Shown: positions 9,419 to 18,658, counted from the stretch's first letter. The stretch: 64,000 bases of DNA from Salinigranum salinum (GCF_009176545.1 NZ_VTOJ01000001.1:1674001-1738000); one strand, 5' to 3'. Numbers and translations: made by a program. The notes: generated by a model from the sequence alone, not told the origin.

Positions 9419-10132
9419 ATGACCGAACCGGTGTTCGAGTGCGCCACGCACGGCTACTACGCACGCGCGGCCGACGACCGGGACCCGCCCGCCTGTCCCG
9501 CGTGTGACGGCGACGGTGACCGAATCCTCGACGGCCACCGCCGAAGGCGGCTCTCCACGTTCTGCTCGGGCGCGCTCCGGCACTTCCCCGACGACGCCGG
9601 CCTGACGCTCGACGCGGGCGGGTGGACCGCCCTGACGGAACTCGTCGCGTGCGCCGAGCGACAGTACGGCTGGGCCGACGACCGCGCGGTCGGAGCGGTC
9701 GTCGCGACGGACCCGAAGGGACGGTTCGAGCGCCGCGAGCGCGGCGACCGGGTCGAGATCCGGGCGGCGTACGGCCACTCGATCGCGGTCGATCTCGACG
9801 CCGGACGGAGAGACGACGTATCCGGCGACCGTGAGACCGAGACGCAGGACGACCTCCCCGAGACGCTCTACCACGGCACCGCACCCCGAAATCTCGACGC
9901 GATCCTCGACGAGGGGCTGAAACCGATGGGACGGCAGACGGTCCACCTCTCGGGCGGCCGAGAGACCGCCAGAACGGTCGGACAGCGCCACGCAGACGGG
10001 GACCCGGTCGTGCTCGCCGTCGACGTCCGTGAGCTGACGGCTGCCGGGTTCGACGTTCGAAAACGCGGCGTCGACACGTACACGGCCGAGCGTGTCCCGC
10101 CCGAGTGCCTCACGCGTTCCCCAAACGTTTAG
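9419..10132 (+). CDS. kptA: RNA 2'-phosphotransferase (Tpt1/KptA) with N-terminal zinc ribbon
   Basis: The family transfers the 2'-phosphate of spliced tRNA to NAD+. Residues about 43-238 carry the signature blocks: RRLSTFCSGALRHFP, a later YHGTAPRNLDAILDEGLKPMGRQ, and VHLSGG-R-TA. An N-terminal ribbon (C8, H11, C26, C29) precedes the catalytic part, as in many archaeal members. The ATG at 9419 is preferred to the GTG three bases earlier. The central segment after GHSIAVDLDAG is extended and acidic. The gene ends 30 bp before mgtE on the same strand. Confidence 0.92.
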   Translation: MTEPVFECATHGYYARAADDRDPPACPACDGDGDRILDGHRRRRLSTFCSGALRHFPDDAGLTLDAGGWTALTELVACAERQYGWADDRAVGAVVATDPKGRFERRERGDRVEIRAAYGHSIAVDLDAGRRDDVSGDRETETQDDLPETLYHGTAPRNLDAILDEGLKPMGRQTVHLSGGRETARTVGQRHADGDPVVLAVDVRELTAAGFDVRKRGVDTYTAERVPPECLTRSPNV

Positions 10133-10161
10133 TCGACAGTCGCACCTCTCGGAGGCGAACC

Positions 10162-11424
10162 ATGTCGATCACGTCGGAGGCGCTGCAGGACGCCGGACGG
10201 GCGATTGCCACCTCCCAGACCCCCTCCAAGGAGTTCCGGCACCTCTCGCGGGCACACCAGCGGGAGTTGTTCTTCCGGCTCCCGGAGTCGGTTCAGGAGA
10301 CGCTCGTCGTGGACATGAGCCCGACCCAGCTGAAGCAGTTCGTCCGGCGACTCGACCCCGACGAGGCGACCGACGTGCTCGGCTTCGCCGACGAGGAGAC
10401 ACGAGCAACCGTCCTGCGTCGACTCGACGAGGATCGCCGCGAGAAGATCGAGTTCCTCCTGGAGTTCAGTCCCGAGACCGCCGCCGGACACATGAATATC
10501 GACTACGTGACCGTCGGGATCGAGCGGACGCTGGCCGAGATCGCCCAGCGGGTCCGTCGCTACGAGGATCGAACCGACCGGTTTCCGACGATCTTCGTGA
10601 CCGACGGGGAGACGCTGCTCGGACAGCTACCCGGCGGGACCCTGGCGATGACCGACCGGGACGACGTCGACCTCCGCGACCACGTCATCGAGACGCCGAC
10701 CGTGAGATACGACAGCCCGGACACCGACGTCGTCGACGTGTTCCGGTCGAACCCCGAGCGGTCGGTCGCGGTGCTGGATGACGACGGGACCATCCTCGGT
10801 GTGATCTACGCCGGCGACCTCCTCGGCGTCATCGAGGAGGTGGCGGGGGAGACCCTCTACGAGTTCACGGGCGTTCAGGAGGAGGAGAGCGTCCTCGACG
10901 GTCCACTCGTGAAGATCCGGAGTCGATACAAGTGGCTCATCATCAACCTCGGGACGGCCTTCCTCGCGGCGGCCGTCGTCGGCCTGTTCGAGGACACCAT
11001 CGCGGCGTTCACCCTCCTCGCGGTGTACATGCCGGTCGTCGCCGGGATGGGTGGCAACGCCGGCACCCAGTCGATGGCCGTCACGGTCCGGGGTATCGCG
11101 CTCGGTCAGGTGTCGCTGCCGACGGGCGGGCGCGCCGTCTTCAACGAGGTCGTCGCGGGCGCGGCCAACGGCGCGATCACCGGCGTCCTCGTCGCGGTCA
11201 TCGCCACGGTGTTCAACCAGAGCCCCCTGCTGGGCGCGGTACTCGGCGTGTCGATGGTGCTGAACCTCGTCATCGCCGGCTTCTTCGGGACCCTCATCCC
11301 GCTGGTGCTGAGCCGGGTCGGCAAGGACCCCGCGACGTCGGCGACCATCTTCATCACCACCGCGACCGACGTGCTCGGCTTCCTCGTCTTCCTCGGACTG
11401 GCACAGGTCGCACTCGGGCTCTGA
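10162..11424 (+). CDS. mgtE: Magnesium transporter MgtE
   Basis: Mg2+ channel/transporter of 420 aa. It has an N-terminal helical MgtE_N domain (to about residue 120), a CBS pair (about 125-250) and a membrane domain of about five helices containing the conserved GMGGNAGTQ segment followed by SMAVTVRGIALG. A clear Shine-Dalgarno-like GGAGGCG at 10151-10157 supports the ATG at 10162. A UspA-family gene follows after 62 bp. The CBS domains are the likely Mg2+-sensing gate, known from the family. Confidence 0.95.
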   Translation: MSITSEALQDAGRAIATSQTPSKEFRHLSRAHQRELFFRLPESVQETLVVDMSPTQLKQFVRRLDPDEATDVLGFADEETRATVLRRLDEDRREKIEFLLEFSPETAAGHMNIDYVTVGIERTLAEIAQRVRRYEDRTDRFPTIFVTDGETLLGQLPGGTLAMTDRDDVDLRDHVIETPTVRYDSPDTDVVDVFRSNPERSVAVLDDDGTILGVIYAGDLLGVIEEVAGETLYEFTGVQEEESVLDGPLVKIRSRYKWLIINLGTAFLAAAVVGLFEDTIAAFTLLAVYMPVVAGMGGNAGTQSMAVTVRGIALGQVSLPTGGRAVFNEVVAGAANGAITGVLVAVIATVFNQSPLLGAVLGVSMVLNLVIAGFFGTLIPLVLSRVGKDPATSATIFITTATDVLGFLVFLGLAQVALGL

Positions 11425-11486
11425 GTGCGCGTGACACACACGACGAAGCCCGCGGGTTTTTCTCCCGGCCCGCCGACTCCCCGCGT

Positions 11487-11858
11487 ATGAAGGTGCTCTT
11501 GGGAGTCGGCGGAACGGATCACTCGATGGCGGCACTGGAGCAGACCGTCGCCCGGGCGGTCGACGCCGGCGACGACCTCACCGTCGGAATCGTCGACAAC
11601 CCCGCCGCGGAGCTCTCGCGGGAGGCGGTCGAAGCGCGTGTTCGCGAGGTGCTCGACGAGGCCGGACTGGACGCCGAGATCCGCCACCTCGAGGGCGACC
11701 CCGGGAGCGAGCTCGTCCACCTCAGCGAGGCGGAGGAGTTCGACAAGATCGTGCTCGGCGGCGGCGAGACGAGCCCGATGGGGAAAATCAAGATCGGCTC
11801 CATTGCCGAGTTCGTCCTCCTGAACTCCCACGTGACGGTGTCGCTGGTGCGACGATGA
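11487..11858 (+). CDS. Universal stress (UspA) family protein, short form
   Basis: 123 aa from the ATG at 11487. The N-terminus MKVLLGVGGTDHSM is the first beta strand of the UspA fold, and the C-terminus has the LGGGETSPMGKIKIGSIAEFVL version of the nucleotide-loop region, less canonical than the G-x2-G-x9-G(S/T) of the other three UspA proteins here. The last 4 bp overlap the GNAT gene, so they are translated from one message. Nucleotide binding is unproven for this variant. Confidence 0.88.
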   Translation: MKVLLGVGGTDHSMAALEQTVARAVDAGDDLTVGIVDNPAAELSREAVEARVREVLDEAGLDAEIRHLEGDPGSELVHLSEAEEFDKIVLGGGETSPMGKIKIGSIAEFVLLNSHVTVSLVRR

Positions 11859-12385
11859 GCGACCGGACCTACCCCGACGACCCGGCGGAGTCGTTCGAGG
11901 CACCCCCGCTCACGTTCGAGGACTACGAGGAGCGCGAGATCGAGATCCGGCCGTACGACGGGAGCGACGCGGAGGAGGAGGCACTCGTCGAGATGTACGA
12001 GGCGTTCGACCCGGCCGATCGCGCCCAGGGGATCCCGCCCGGGAAGGAAGAACGCATCCGTGCGTGGCTTTCGAACATCCTCACGGAGGACTGTCTGAAC
12101 GTGATCGCGTGGGACGGCGAGACCGCTGCCGGCCACGCGACGCTCGTTCCGGACGACGACGCGTACGAACTCGCCATCTTCGTCCTCCAGGCGTACCAGC
12201 GGTCGGGGATCGGCACGCGGCTCATGCACGCGCTGCTCGGCTACGGCCGTGCAGAGGGCGTCGAGAAGGTGTGGCTCACGGTCGAGCGGTGGAACCACCC
12301 CGCGGTGAACCTCTACCAGCAGACGGGGTTCGAGACGAGCAACGCCGAGAGCTTCGAGCTCGAGATGACGATCCGACTGCGCTGA
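11855..12385 (+). CDS. GNAT-family N-acetyltransferase
   Basis: 176 aa. A polar leader of about 30 residues precedes the GNAT core. The acetyl-CoA loop is LQAYQRSGIGTRLMHALLGYG, seen in two parts (AYQRSGIG and TRLMHALL), and the C-terminal VNLYQQTGFE is the standard last motif. The start overlaps the upstream UspA stop by 4 bp (ATGA), indicating translational coupling. The substrate cannot be told from sequence. Confidence 0.92.
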   Translation: MSDRTYPDDPAESFEAPPLTFEDYEEREIEIRPYDGSDAEEEALVEMYEAFDPADRAQGIPPGKEERIRAWLSNILTEDCLNVIAWDGETAAGHATLVPDDDAYELAIFVLQAYQRSGIGTRLMHALLGYGRAEGVEKVWLTVERWNHPAVNLYQQTGFETSNAESFELEMTIRLR

Positions 12386-12464
12386 GCCGGAGTCCCTGCG
12401 GACACCGTCGACCGACCGGACCGCGACCGCAACAACCGTACCGCTGGTCGTTCTCCGTCCACGC

Positions 12465-13244
12465 ATGACCGACGAGCGACAGGCGACGTTCGGAGCCGAC
12501 GGGAGTCTCGACACGGAGACGCCGCCGGAGGCACGCGAGGGAACAACCGACAGGGGCGAGCAGAAGGACGAACACGAGACGAACGGCGGCTACAACCGCT
12601 ACGACGTCTCGAGCCTCCTCCAGAAGGCCGTCCGCCGATCCGACGAGCGGGTGGCGGCGTGGGCGGCGTGGGAGCTCGCCCGGTCGGGCTACGCGTGGCA
12701 CCTCTGGGACCGGCTGAACCTGTACGTGGTCGAGGACCTCCGCGCCGGGCAGGACGTCGCGCTCCTCGTCGAACGCTACGAACACCTCGCCACCGATCGG
12801 TGGGACCCCGACTCGTGGGAGGGGCGACTCTGTGCGATCCACGGCGCGCTCGCGTGTGCCCGTGCCCGCTCGTCACGCGAGGCCGCCAACGCGGACGAGT
12901 GTTTCCGGCGGATCGCCGACGTGCGAGCCGAGGCGGCCGAGGCGAACGAGGAGCCGTCGGTCGACTTCCCCGTCGGCGATCTCGAACCCGGCGGCCGGTT
13001 CGACGTGATCTTCGATCAGCACACGGGCGAGGGCGCGCGTCGGGGGAGGGGGACACGCTTCTTCAAGACGCACGGGGCCCGCGTGGGTCCCGAGGCGGAC
13101 GGCGCGGAGAGTCGCCGGTGGCAGCGGCTGGCGATGGTACTCTCCGACGTCGACTACTCGGACGAGGAACTCGACCGCGCGCTGTCGCCGGTGTCGGCCG
13201 ACGATCCGTGGAGCGACCCCGACGAGGACGACCTGCAGGGGTGA
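12465..13244 (+). CDS. MgsA/RarA C-terminal-domain-like protein
   Basis: 259 aa. Residues about 45-200 read LLQKAVRRSDERVAAWAAWEL-SGY, then WDRLNLYVVEDL, which resembles the C-terminal oligomerisation domain of RarA/MgsA AAA+ proteins (KAIRGSDPDAAL-type helices). The AAA+ ATPase part is absent, so it would be a stand-alone C-terminal domain. The first 40 residues are low-complexity and acidic. This similarity is by eye and moderate. It has its own spacer of 79 bp after the GNAT gene. Confidence 0.8.
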   Translation: MTDERQATFGADGSLDTETPPEAREGTTDRGEQKDEHETNGGYNRYDVSSLLQKAVRRSDERVAAWAAWELARSGYAWHLWDRLNLYVVEDLRAGQDVALLVERYEHLATDRWDPDSWEGRLCAIHGALACARARSSREAANADECFRRIADVRAEAAEANEEPSVDFPVGDLEPGGRFDVIFDQHTGEGARRGRGTRFFKTHGARVGPEADGAESRRWQRLAMVLSDVDYSDEELDRALSPVSADDPWSDPDEDDLQG

Positions 13245-13325
13245 CGGCGGGACCGACTCGGTGACGGGCTCACGCCACATATATCCACTTTTTCTGATTT
13301 TCAAACTACAAAGACAGTGTAACAA

Positions 13326-13334
13326 GGGTTAAGA
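13326..13334 (+). promoter_or_regulatory. TATA-like box for the HtrA-like protease
   Basis: gggttaaga lies about 27 bp before the ATG at 13357, within an AT-rich spacer. A second AT-rich tract (catatat) sits about 50 bp further upstream. Confidence 0.5.
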
Positions 13335-13356
13335 TTTGACGTGTCGTACATCTCTC

Positions 13357-14922
13357 ATGAGTGAGGGATTGGCGGTTACGCGACGAGACGTGCTCAGAAC
13401 CATCCCCGCCGCGGTCGCCGTCGGACTCGCCGGCTGCACCGGGTCGGGGAACGGTGGCGGGTCGGGCGGGTCCGCGGCCGATCAGCCGGGGACGATCACC
13501 CGCGTGTCACAGCTGGACCGGGCGGCGATCGTCCACATCCAGGCGCTGGTGAGCGGGACCGCCGTGTGGCCGTCGTACACGCTCGTCGACGCGGCAGCGG
13601 CGGCGGCCGCGGCCAACAGCGGGACCGTCGTCGGAACCTGGCAGACCGCCGGTGAGACGGTGACGTTCACCCCGGACGGTCAGTTCAGCGGGACGAACGC
13701 GCAAGTCGGCGCGTTCAGCGGGCTGTACAGCGTCCAGGGGTCCGTACTCCTCCTCCAGTACCAGGCGCCGGTCGTCACGACGTCGCAGGTCCAGTACGCG
13801 GTCTCGGGCGACGGGCTCCAGATCACCGGCGCGGACGGAATCACGTACGGGTACCAGCGGGTCGGCGGACAGACCGCGGGCGCCAGCAGCGCGACCGACG
13901 GCGACATCGTCTCGCAGATCGCGAACCTCCAGGTGGTGAAAGACACCAGTCAGACCGGCCGACTCGAACAGCGCGAGGTGCGGACCGGGGGGAGCGGAAC
14001 CGGGTTCATCGTCTCCCCGGACGGGTACATCGTGACGAACGCCCACGTCGTCCTCACCGGCCAGGACTTCCAGCAGATGTTGCTCCAGCGGCTCGCCGGC
14101 GAGTTCCGTCAGGAACTGCTGCAGGACGCGTCGGCGTACTACCGGATCCCCGAGGGGCAACGCGACCAGATCGTCGAGATCCTCTTCAGCAAGGTGTTGA
14201 ACTACTTCCTGCAGGAGGGACAGATCAGGGGAGCCAAACGCGACGTGTTCGTGCTGAACGGCGTCGGGGCACCGGGCGATAACCTCCAGGTCCGCGCGTG
14301 GCCGGCCGACATCCGGCGGGAGGGAACGGTGATGCAGGACATCGGCGGGCAGCCGACGTGGGGACGCGACATCGCCATCATCAAGGTCGAACGGGACAAC
14401 CTCTCGTCGGTCACGGTGGGCGACTCCGACACGGTCGAGGTCGGACAGGAAGTGTTCATCATCGGCTACCCCGCGTTCGTGCTGGAGCAGTTCTTCAACC
14501 CGGACGAGACGCTCGAACCGACCGTCACTCGGGGAGTCGTGAGTGCGCGCCGCACGCTGGGGACCGGTATCGAAGCCATCCAGACGGACGCCGCGATCAA
14601 CTCCGGCAACAGTGGCGGTCCCGTCTACAACATGGACGGCGAGGTGATCGGCATCGCGACGTTCGGAGCCGGCCCCGAACGGGGGATCGAGGCGATCAAG
14701 TTCGCGCTCCCCGTCAACCTCGCGGTCGAGTTCCTCCGCGAACTCAACGTCGAGAACACTTCGGGCGAGATGGACCAGAAGTACGAGGAGGCGCTCGCCG
14801 CCTACTGGCGGGGCGACTGCGACCGGGCGACGACGCTGCTCGAAGACGTCCAGGCGCTGTACCCCGGTCACCCCTACGCGCAGGACTACATCAACGAGTG
14901 CAAGCTCGCGTCCGCGAACTGA
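13357..14922 (+). CDS. Lipid-anchored trypsin-like (HtrA/DegP-type) serine protease
   Basis: 521 aa from the ATG at 13357. A Tat motif (RR at 9-10) and lipobox LAGC (Cys27) mark it for export and anchoring. The catalytic triad is His230 in VTNAHVVL, Asp338 in RDIAIIKV and Ser419 in NSGNSGGPVYN. About 200 residues of unknown, partly beta-rich sequence precede the protease domain. A roughly 75-residue helical insertion separates His and Asp. No PDZ domain follows: the protein ends in a short helical segment (EALAAYWRGDCDRA) that resembles a single TPR. The role is probably envelope protein quality control. Confidence 0.9.
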   Translation: MSEGLAVTRRDVLRTIPAAVAVGLAGCTGSGNGGGSGGSAADQPGTITRVSQLDRAAIVHIQALVSGTAVWPSYTLVDAAAAAAAANSGTVVGTWQTAGETVTFTPDGQFSGTNAQVGAFSGLYSVQGSVLLLQYQAPVVTTSQVQYAVSGDGLQITGADGITYGYQRVGGQTAGASSATDGDIVSQIANLQVVKDTSQTGRLEQREVRTGGSGTGFIVSPDGYIVTNAHVVLTGQDFQQMLLQRLAGEFRQELLQDASAYYRIPEGQRDQIVEILFSKVLNYFLQEGQIRGAKRDVFVLNGVGAPGDNLQVRAWPADIRREGTVMQDIGGQPTWGRDIAIIKVERDNLSSVTVGDSDTVEVGQEVFIIGYPAFVLEQFFNPDETLEPTVTRGVVSARRTLGTGIEAIQTDAAINSGNSGGPVYNMDGEVIGIATFGAGPERGIEAIKFALPVNLAVEFLRELNVENTSGEMDQKYEEALAAYWRGDCDRATTLLEDVQALYPGHPYAQDYINECKLASAN

Positions 14923-15020
14923 GGGTCGCCGACTGACGACCACCGGATCGCGGTCGGCCCCGTGTGACAGCCGGTACCATGGATTTAGTAGCGACCGGTC
15001 CGAACCGGAGAGCCGAAGCC

Positions 15021-15371
15021 ATGGTCGAGAGACACCCCCCTGCCCCCGTGGAGTCGCTGGTGCTCTCCCGCGAGCAGCGGTGGACGCTCCACCACGTCCT
15101 GCTCGACTGGCTCGGCCGCGAGACGGCGGCCACGAGCGACCACGGCTCCGCGGCCACGAGCGAGATCGAGCGGGCGTTCGCGGAGCTCGACGCCGGGGGG
15201 TGCGAGTTTACGCACGCTGAACTCCAGGCGGTCCAGGACGTGCTCGCGAGCTACCACCACAGCCCGACGTGGTGGGAGGTCGAGCGGTCGCGGCTCGAAG
15301 GACTCCTGCACGAGGTGTCGGCACGGCTCGCGGGGAGCGACGACCGTCGCATCGGTGGCGGTGACGACTGA
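15021..15371 (+). CDS. Haloarchaeal conserved protein, unknown function
   Basis: 116 aa from the ATG at 15021; an upstream ATG at 14979 would add 14 residues, but that stretch contains a TATA-like gatttagta and so is more likely promoter. The protein is mostly helical with LSREQRWTLHHVLLDWL, FTHAELQAVQDVLASYHH and a WWEVERSRLEGLLHEV segment. It looks like a small haloarchaeal family of unknown function. No motifs for catalysis or DNA binding are evident. Confidence 0.72.
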   Translation: MVERHPPAPVESLVLSREQRWTLHHVLLDWLGRETAATSDHGSAATSEIERAFAELDAGGCEFTHAELQAVQDVLASYHHSPTWWEVERSRLEGLLHEVSARLAGSDDRRIGGGDD

Positions 15372-15408
15372 GACGGGGCGCGGCAGAACGTCGTCTCCGT
15401 CCGCGTTC

Positions 15409-15873
15409 TCAGACCGAGAGCACTGGCTGGGAGGCGTACAGGAGGACGTACTCGGCGGCCTTCTCCAGGACCTCCCCGGGGTCGCCGGAGACGGGTTGGC
15501 GGGGGACGACGAGGAAGTCCGCGTCGAGTTCCTCGGCGGTGTCGAGGATCGCGCTCCCGGGGTGGCGGGTCTTCACGCGCGTCGAGAAGCCGAACGCGGT
15601 CGAGTGCGAGATGTGGATTCCCTTCCCGGTGGCGTAGTCGGCGACGCGGTCCATGAACGCCTCGTGTTCGCCGGCGACGCTGTCCTCGTCGATCGTCCCG
15701 TCCTCGATCGCGCGGACGACCTCCTCGCCGAGGAGGTAGACGGCGTGGACCGAGGCGTCGTACTCGGCGGCGATGGAGACGGCGTACTCGACGGCGAGCG
15801 CCGACTCCTCGCTCCCGTCGACGGGGACGAGCACGAGCTCGACGTCGAGCGGGCCCGACTGCGCGTGTTCCAT
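15409..15873 (-). CDS. Universal stress (UspA) family protein
   Basis: 154 aa from the ATG at 15873. The N-terminal strand LVLVPVDGSEESALAVEYAV is the UspA signature (VPVDGS), followed by a long alpha/beta region. The C-terminal nucleotide loop is replaced by FLVVPRQPVSGDPGEVLEKA, without the usual G-x2-G-x9-G, so ATP binding is doubtful. It is divergent from the second UspA gene at 16047, with about 170 bp between their starts, which suggests a shared control region. Confidence 0.9.
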   Translation of the reverse strand: MEHAQSGPLDVELVLVPVDGSEESALAVEYAVSIAAEYDASVHAVYLLGEEVVRAIEDGTIDEDSVAGEHEAFMDRVADYATGKGIHISHSTAFGFSTRVKTRHPGSAILDTAEELDADFLVVPRQPVSGDPGEVLEKAAEYVLLYASQPVLSV

Positions 15874-16013
15874 GCGTGGGGGTGTGGCGGCCGATGGCAA
15901 AAACCCGTCGCCTCCGCGGGTGTGGACGCGGCGTGTCGTGGGCCGAGAACGCGGTGTCCGACCGTCCCGGAAGGTGTCGGGAAGACCGCCACCGACGACG
16001 GCGGTGCCACGCG

Positions 16014-16022
16014 GGATTTATG
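16014..16022 (+). promoter_or_regulatory. TATA-like box for UspA gene at 16047
   Basis: ggatttatg centred about 28 bp before the ATG, consistent with a leaderless transcript. Confidence 0.5.
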
Positions 16023-16046
16023 TCGTCCCCGTCGGAACCCCGGGAC

Positions 16047-16484
16047 ATGTTCGAGACCATCGTCGTCGCGACCGACGGCTCCGAGAGCGTCCAGCGGGCC
16101 GTCGACGTGGCGCTCGACCTCGCCCGGCGGTTCGACGCGGAGGTACACGCCATCTCGATCGTCGACACGGACGAGGTCGACTCGTCGCCCGATCGCCTCC
16201 ACGAGGAGATGGAGACGGCGCTGAAGGAGGGAGCCGAGGAGGCGCTGGCGGACGTGCGGGCGTCGACGGACCTCGACGTGACGACGTCGGTCCGCGTGGG
16301 GCGTCCAGCGACGGAGATCCGCGAGTACGCCGAAGCCCACGACGCCGACCTCGTCGCGATGGGCACGCGAGGCAGGCACGGCGAGAACCGGTTCCTCCTC
16401 GGGAGCGTCGCGGAGCGGGTCGTCCGGACGTGTCCCATGCCGGTGCTGACGGTCAGACAGCTGGCCGAAGACGAGACCCTATAA
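16047..16484 (+). CDS. Universal stress (UspA) family protein, canonical
   Basis: 145 aa. It begins MFETIVVATDGS and has the complete ATP-type loop: GTRGRHGENRFLLGS, then VRTCPMPVLTV. This is the canonical nucleotide-binding UspA form. A promoter-like gatttatg sits at -28. It shares a divergent intergenic region with the non-canonical UspA gene at 15409-15873 and is followed after 59 bp by the DHH phosphoesterase. Confidence 0.94.
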   Translation: MFETIVVATDGSESVQRAVDVALDLARRFDAEVHAISIVDTDEVDSSPDRLHEEMETALKEGAEEALADVRASTDLDVTTSVRVGRPATEIREYAEAHDADLVAMGTRGRHGENRFLLGSVAERVVRTCPMPVLTVRQLAEDETL

Positions 16485-16543
16485 GCGCACGACTGCGCGG
16501 CACGGAAGGCCACCCTTTTCCGGAGTCGACCCGAGAGAGCGGT

Positions 16544-17848
16544 ATGGACGACAGCCTCATCGACGCGAACGGTCTCTCGCTGTCACGGAAGTCGCGGCTC
16601 CCGGGGACGGGATTCTTCTATCCAGACTCGCTGGACGAGGAGTACGCCGACGAGCGAACCCGCGAGGCGGTCGAGGGGAGCGAGGCGGTCGTCGTCGCCG
16701 ACGGCGACGCCGACGGTTTGGGGTGTGCCGCGCTCGTCCGGGAGCTGCACGACGCCGCGCTCGACGTCGCCCCGTTCGAGACGGAGCTCGCTGCACGAGT
16801 CAGGGATGGACCGGGAGCGGACACCGCATCCGACGGTGCCGTCGACGCGACGACCGTCGACACCGCCGACAGTGACGAGGACGCGGACGAAGTGGCAGCG
16901 ACGGCCGAATCCGGAGAGGACGACGCCGACTCGCCGGTCGCGCTGGTCGCGACGGGGCCGCACTCGCTCGGTGAGGCACTCCGCCGGGTCGCGGAGCACC
17001 TCGACTCCGGGGCGACCGTCTACGTCTGTGACCTCTGTCCCGACGACCTCGACACGGTCGGACCGGCGCTCTCGGCGCTCGCAGAGCGTGCCGACGCGAT
17101 CCGGTGGTTCGACCACCACCAGTGGGACGACGACGTCGCCGAGGGGGTTCGCGCGGCGGGCGTCGACCTCGTCGTCGGCGACTCCGACGAGGAGTGTTCG
17201 ACCGACGTGGCGCTCCGCTCGCTCGACCACGACTTCCCCGACCGCTTCACCGACCTGGCCCGGGTGACGCGCGACCACGACCTCTGGCTGAACGAGGACC
17301 CCCGGAGTGCGGACCTCGCCGACTACGCGTACTGGACCTCGCCGGAGGAGTACGTGACCGTCGTGGGGACGTACGGCGCGGACCTCCCCGACGCCGTGAC
17401 GGAGTACATCGCCTACCGGCGGGTGGAGAAAGAGGAGTTGATCGACCTGGCGATCGACCGCGCGGAGTTCGAGCGGGTCGGCGAGTGGCTCGTCGGCGTG
17501 ACCTACGGCCGGTGCTCACAGAACGAGGTCGCCGAATCGCTCCGCGAGCAGGGAGCCGACGCCGCAGTCGTCGTCAAGCCAGCCGGGAGCGCCTCGCTCA
17601 GGGGGTCGGAGACGTTCGAGCGGTGCCACGAGGTGGCCGCGCTGGTCAACGGCGGTGGCCACCCGAAGGCCGCGGGCTGCAAGCCCGACATCTACGACGA
17701 CATGCTCGACTACGCCCACCACTGGACCACGGAGGGCGCGACGACGAAACGCGTCATCCTCGCGGCGTTCGAGCGGGTCGCGGAGACGGCAGCCGACGGG
17801 AGTGCGGGGGACGACGCGGACGACGAAGGGCTCGAGACGGACCGGTAG
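16544..17848 (+). CDS. DHH-family phosphoesterase (RecJ/NrnA-like)
   Basis: 434 aa. The metal-binding motifs are DGDADG (53-58), FDHH (Asp190-His191-His192) and the DHHA1 motif NGGGHPKAAG (Asn369 to His373 and on). These place it among manganese-dependent phosphoesterases or exonucleases acting on DNA, RNA or nucleotides. An acidic low-complexity insertion (about residues 88-128, rich in D, A, T, E) splits the DHH domain, and the C-terminus is an acidic tail. The exact substrate is not determinable from sequence. Confidence 0.92.
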   Translation: MDDSLIDANGLSLSRKSRLPGTGFFYPDSLDEEYADERTREAVEGSEAVVVADGDADGLGCAALVRELHDAALDVAPFETELAARVRDGPGADTASDGAVDATTVDTADSDEDADEVAATAESGEDDADSPVALVATGPHSLGEALRRVAEHLDSGATVYVCDLCPDDLDTVGPALSALAERADAIRWFDHHQWDDDVAEGVRAAGVDLVVGDSDEECSTDVALRSLDHDFPDRFTDLARVTRDHDLWLNEDPRSADLADYAYWTSPEEYVTVVGTYGADLPDAVTEYIAYRRVEKEELIDLAIDRAEFERVGEWLVGVTYGRCSQNEVAESLREQGADAAVVVKPAGSASLRGSETFERCHEVAALVNGGGHPKAAGCKPDIYDDMLDYAHHWTTEGATTKRVILAAFERVAETAADGSAGDDADDEGLETDR

Positions 17849-18201
17849 CTCCACTCGGCTGACACCCGCGCCGACGGACGACGCTGGCATCGCCTCCCCG
17901 TCGAGAGCCATCCGGCGTCCCGGAGAGACGCGGGGCTGTCGAACGGCTCGGCGTCGCGACGCTCGACGGGAGCGAAACCGGGGGAGAAAGGGTCGTTGGG
18001 GGAGACGACCCACGAACCACGGGGCGTGTGACGACCGAAGACCCCGAAGGCATCGGCTGCTCGCGTGGGGTGTGTAATGAGCTTTGTGTCGGCGTCCGAC
18101 GGACGGCGTTCGAACGGCGGACGACGGGCGGGAACCACCCCACCCCGATCCCGTTCGTCGGCGCTCACTCCGCGTCGAAGACTCACCCGGCCCGTCACCG
18201 C
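17849..18201. other. Intergenic region without a supported gene
   Basis: GC-rich spacer between convergent genes. Frames here have arginine-rich shadow-like composition and no start signals; I see no RNA gene or repeat. Confidence 0.6.
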
Positions 18202-18615
18202 TCACTCCGCGTCGACGACCCACCGATCGGAGAAGGCGGTCCCTTCCGAGGAGTAGGCGTACGCGTGGATGACGTCGCCCTCGGCGTACAGCCCACCGAC
18301 CTCCTCGTTCTGTGCCTCGGCGAACGCGAAGACGAACTGGACGTCGCCACCGTCGGGTGAGTCGCCGCCCGAGAGATCACGGTCGATCCGTCCCTCGGTG
18401 TCCATCGCCTCCCTGGCGAACTGCATCGCGTCCATTCCGGTGCCCGCGGCGAACAGACGCCGACCTTTCTCGCCGTCGACGACGAGGACGACGCCCTCGT
18501 CGACGTCCTCGCCGTAGTTCGCGATCTTCCCCTCGTCGTCGAGGAACGCGTGGGTGAGAAACAGCGCGACGTCGTCGAGCCGCTCGCCCGCGAGGAACTC
18601 GTCGAGTTTGCTCAT
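18202..18615 (-). CDS. Haloarchaeal conserved protein (DUF5807-like)
   Basis: 137 aa, acidic and soluble. It starts MSKLDEFLAGERLDDVALFL and alternates beta and alpha segments (VVLVVDGEKGRRLFAAGTG, then VQFVFAFAEAQNEEVGGLY). I recall this as haloarchaeal DUF5807; the number is from memory. It lies 43 bp downstream of the gene at 18659 on the same strand and may be the last gene of the S6e transcript. Function unknown. Confidence 0.85.
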   Translation of the reverse strand: MSKLDEFLAGERLDDVALFLTHAFLDDEGKIANYGEDVDEGVVLVVDGEKGRRLFAAGTGMDAMQFAREAMDTEGRIDRDLSGGDSPDGGDVQFVFAFAEAQNEEVGGLYAEGDVIHAYAYSSEGTAFSDRWVVDAE

Positions 18616-18658
18616 ACGGGCGGTGCGCGGTCCGGGGTGAAAAGCCCGTCCAACCGCG

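Noticed and set aside
15251..16513. Long minus-strand frame across the UspA genes
   Set aside because: Arg/Ser-rich shadow overlapping two clear UspA genes; no start signal or family match.
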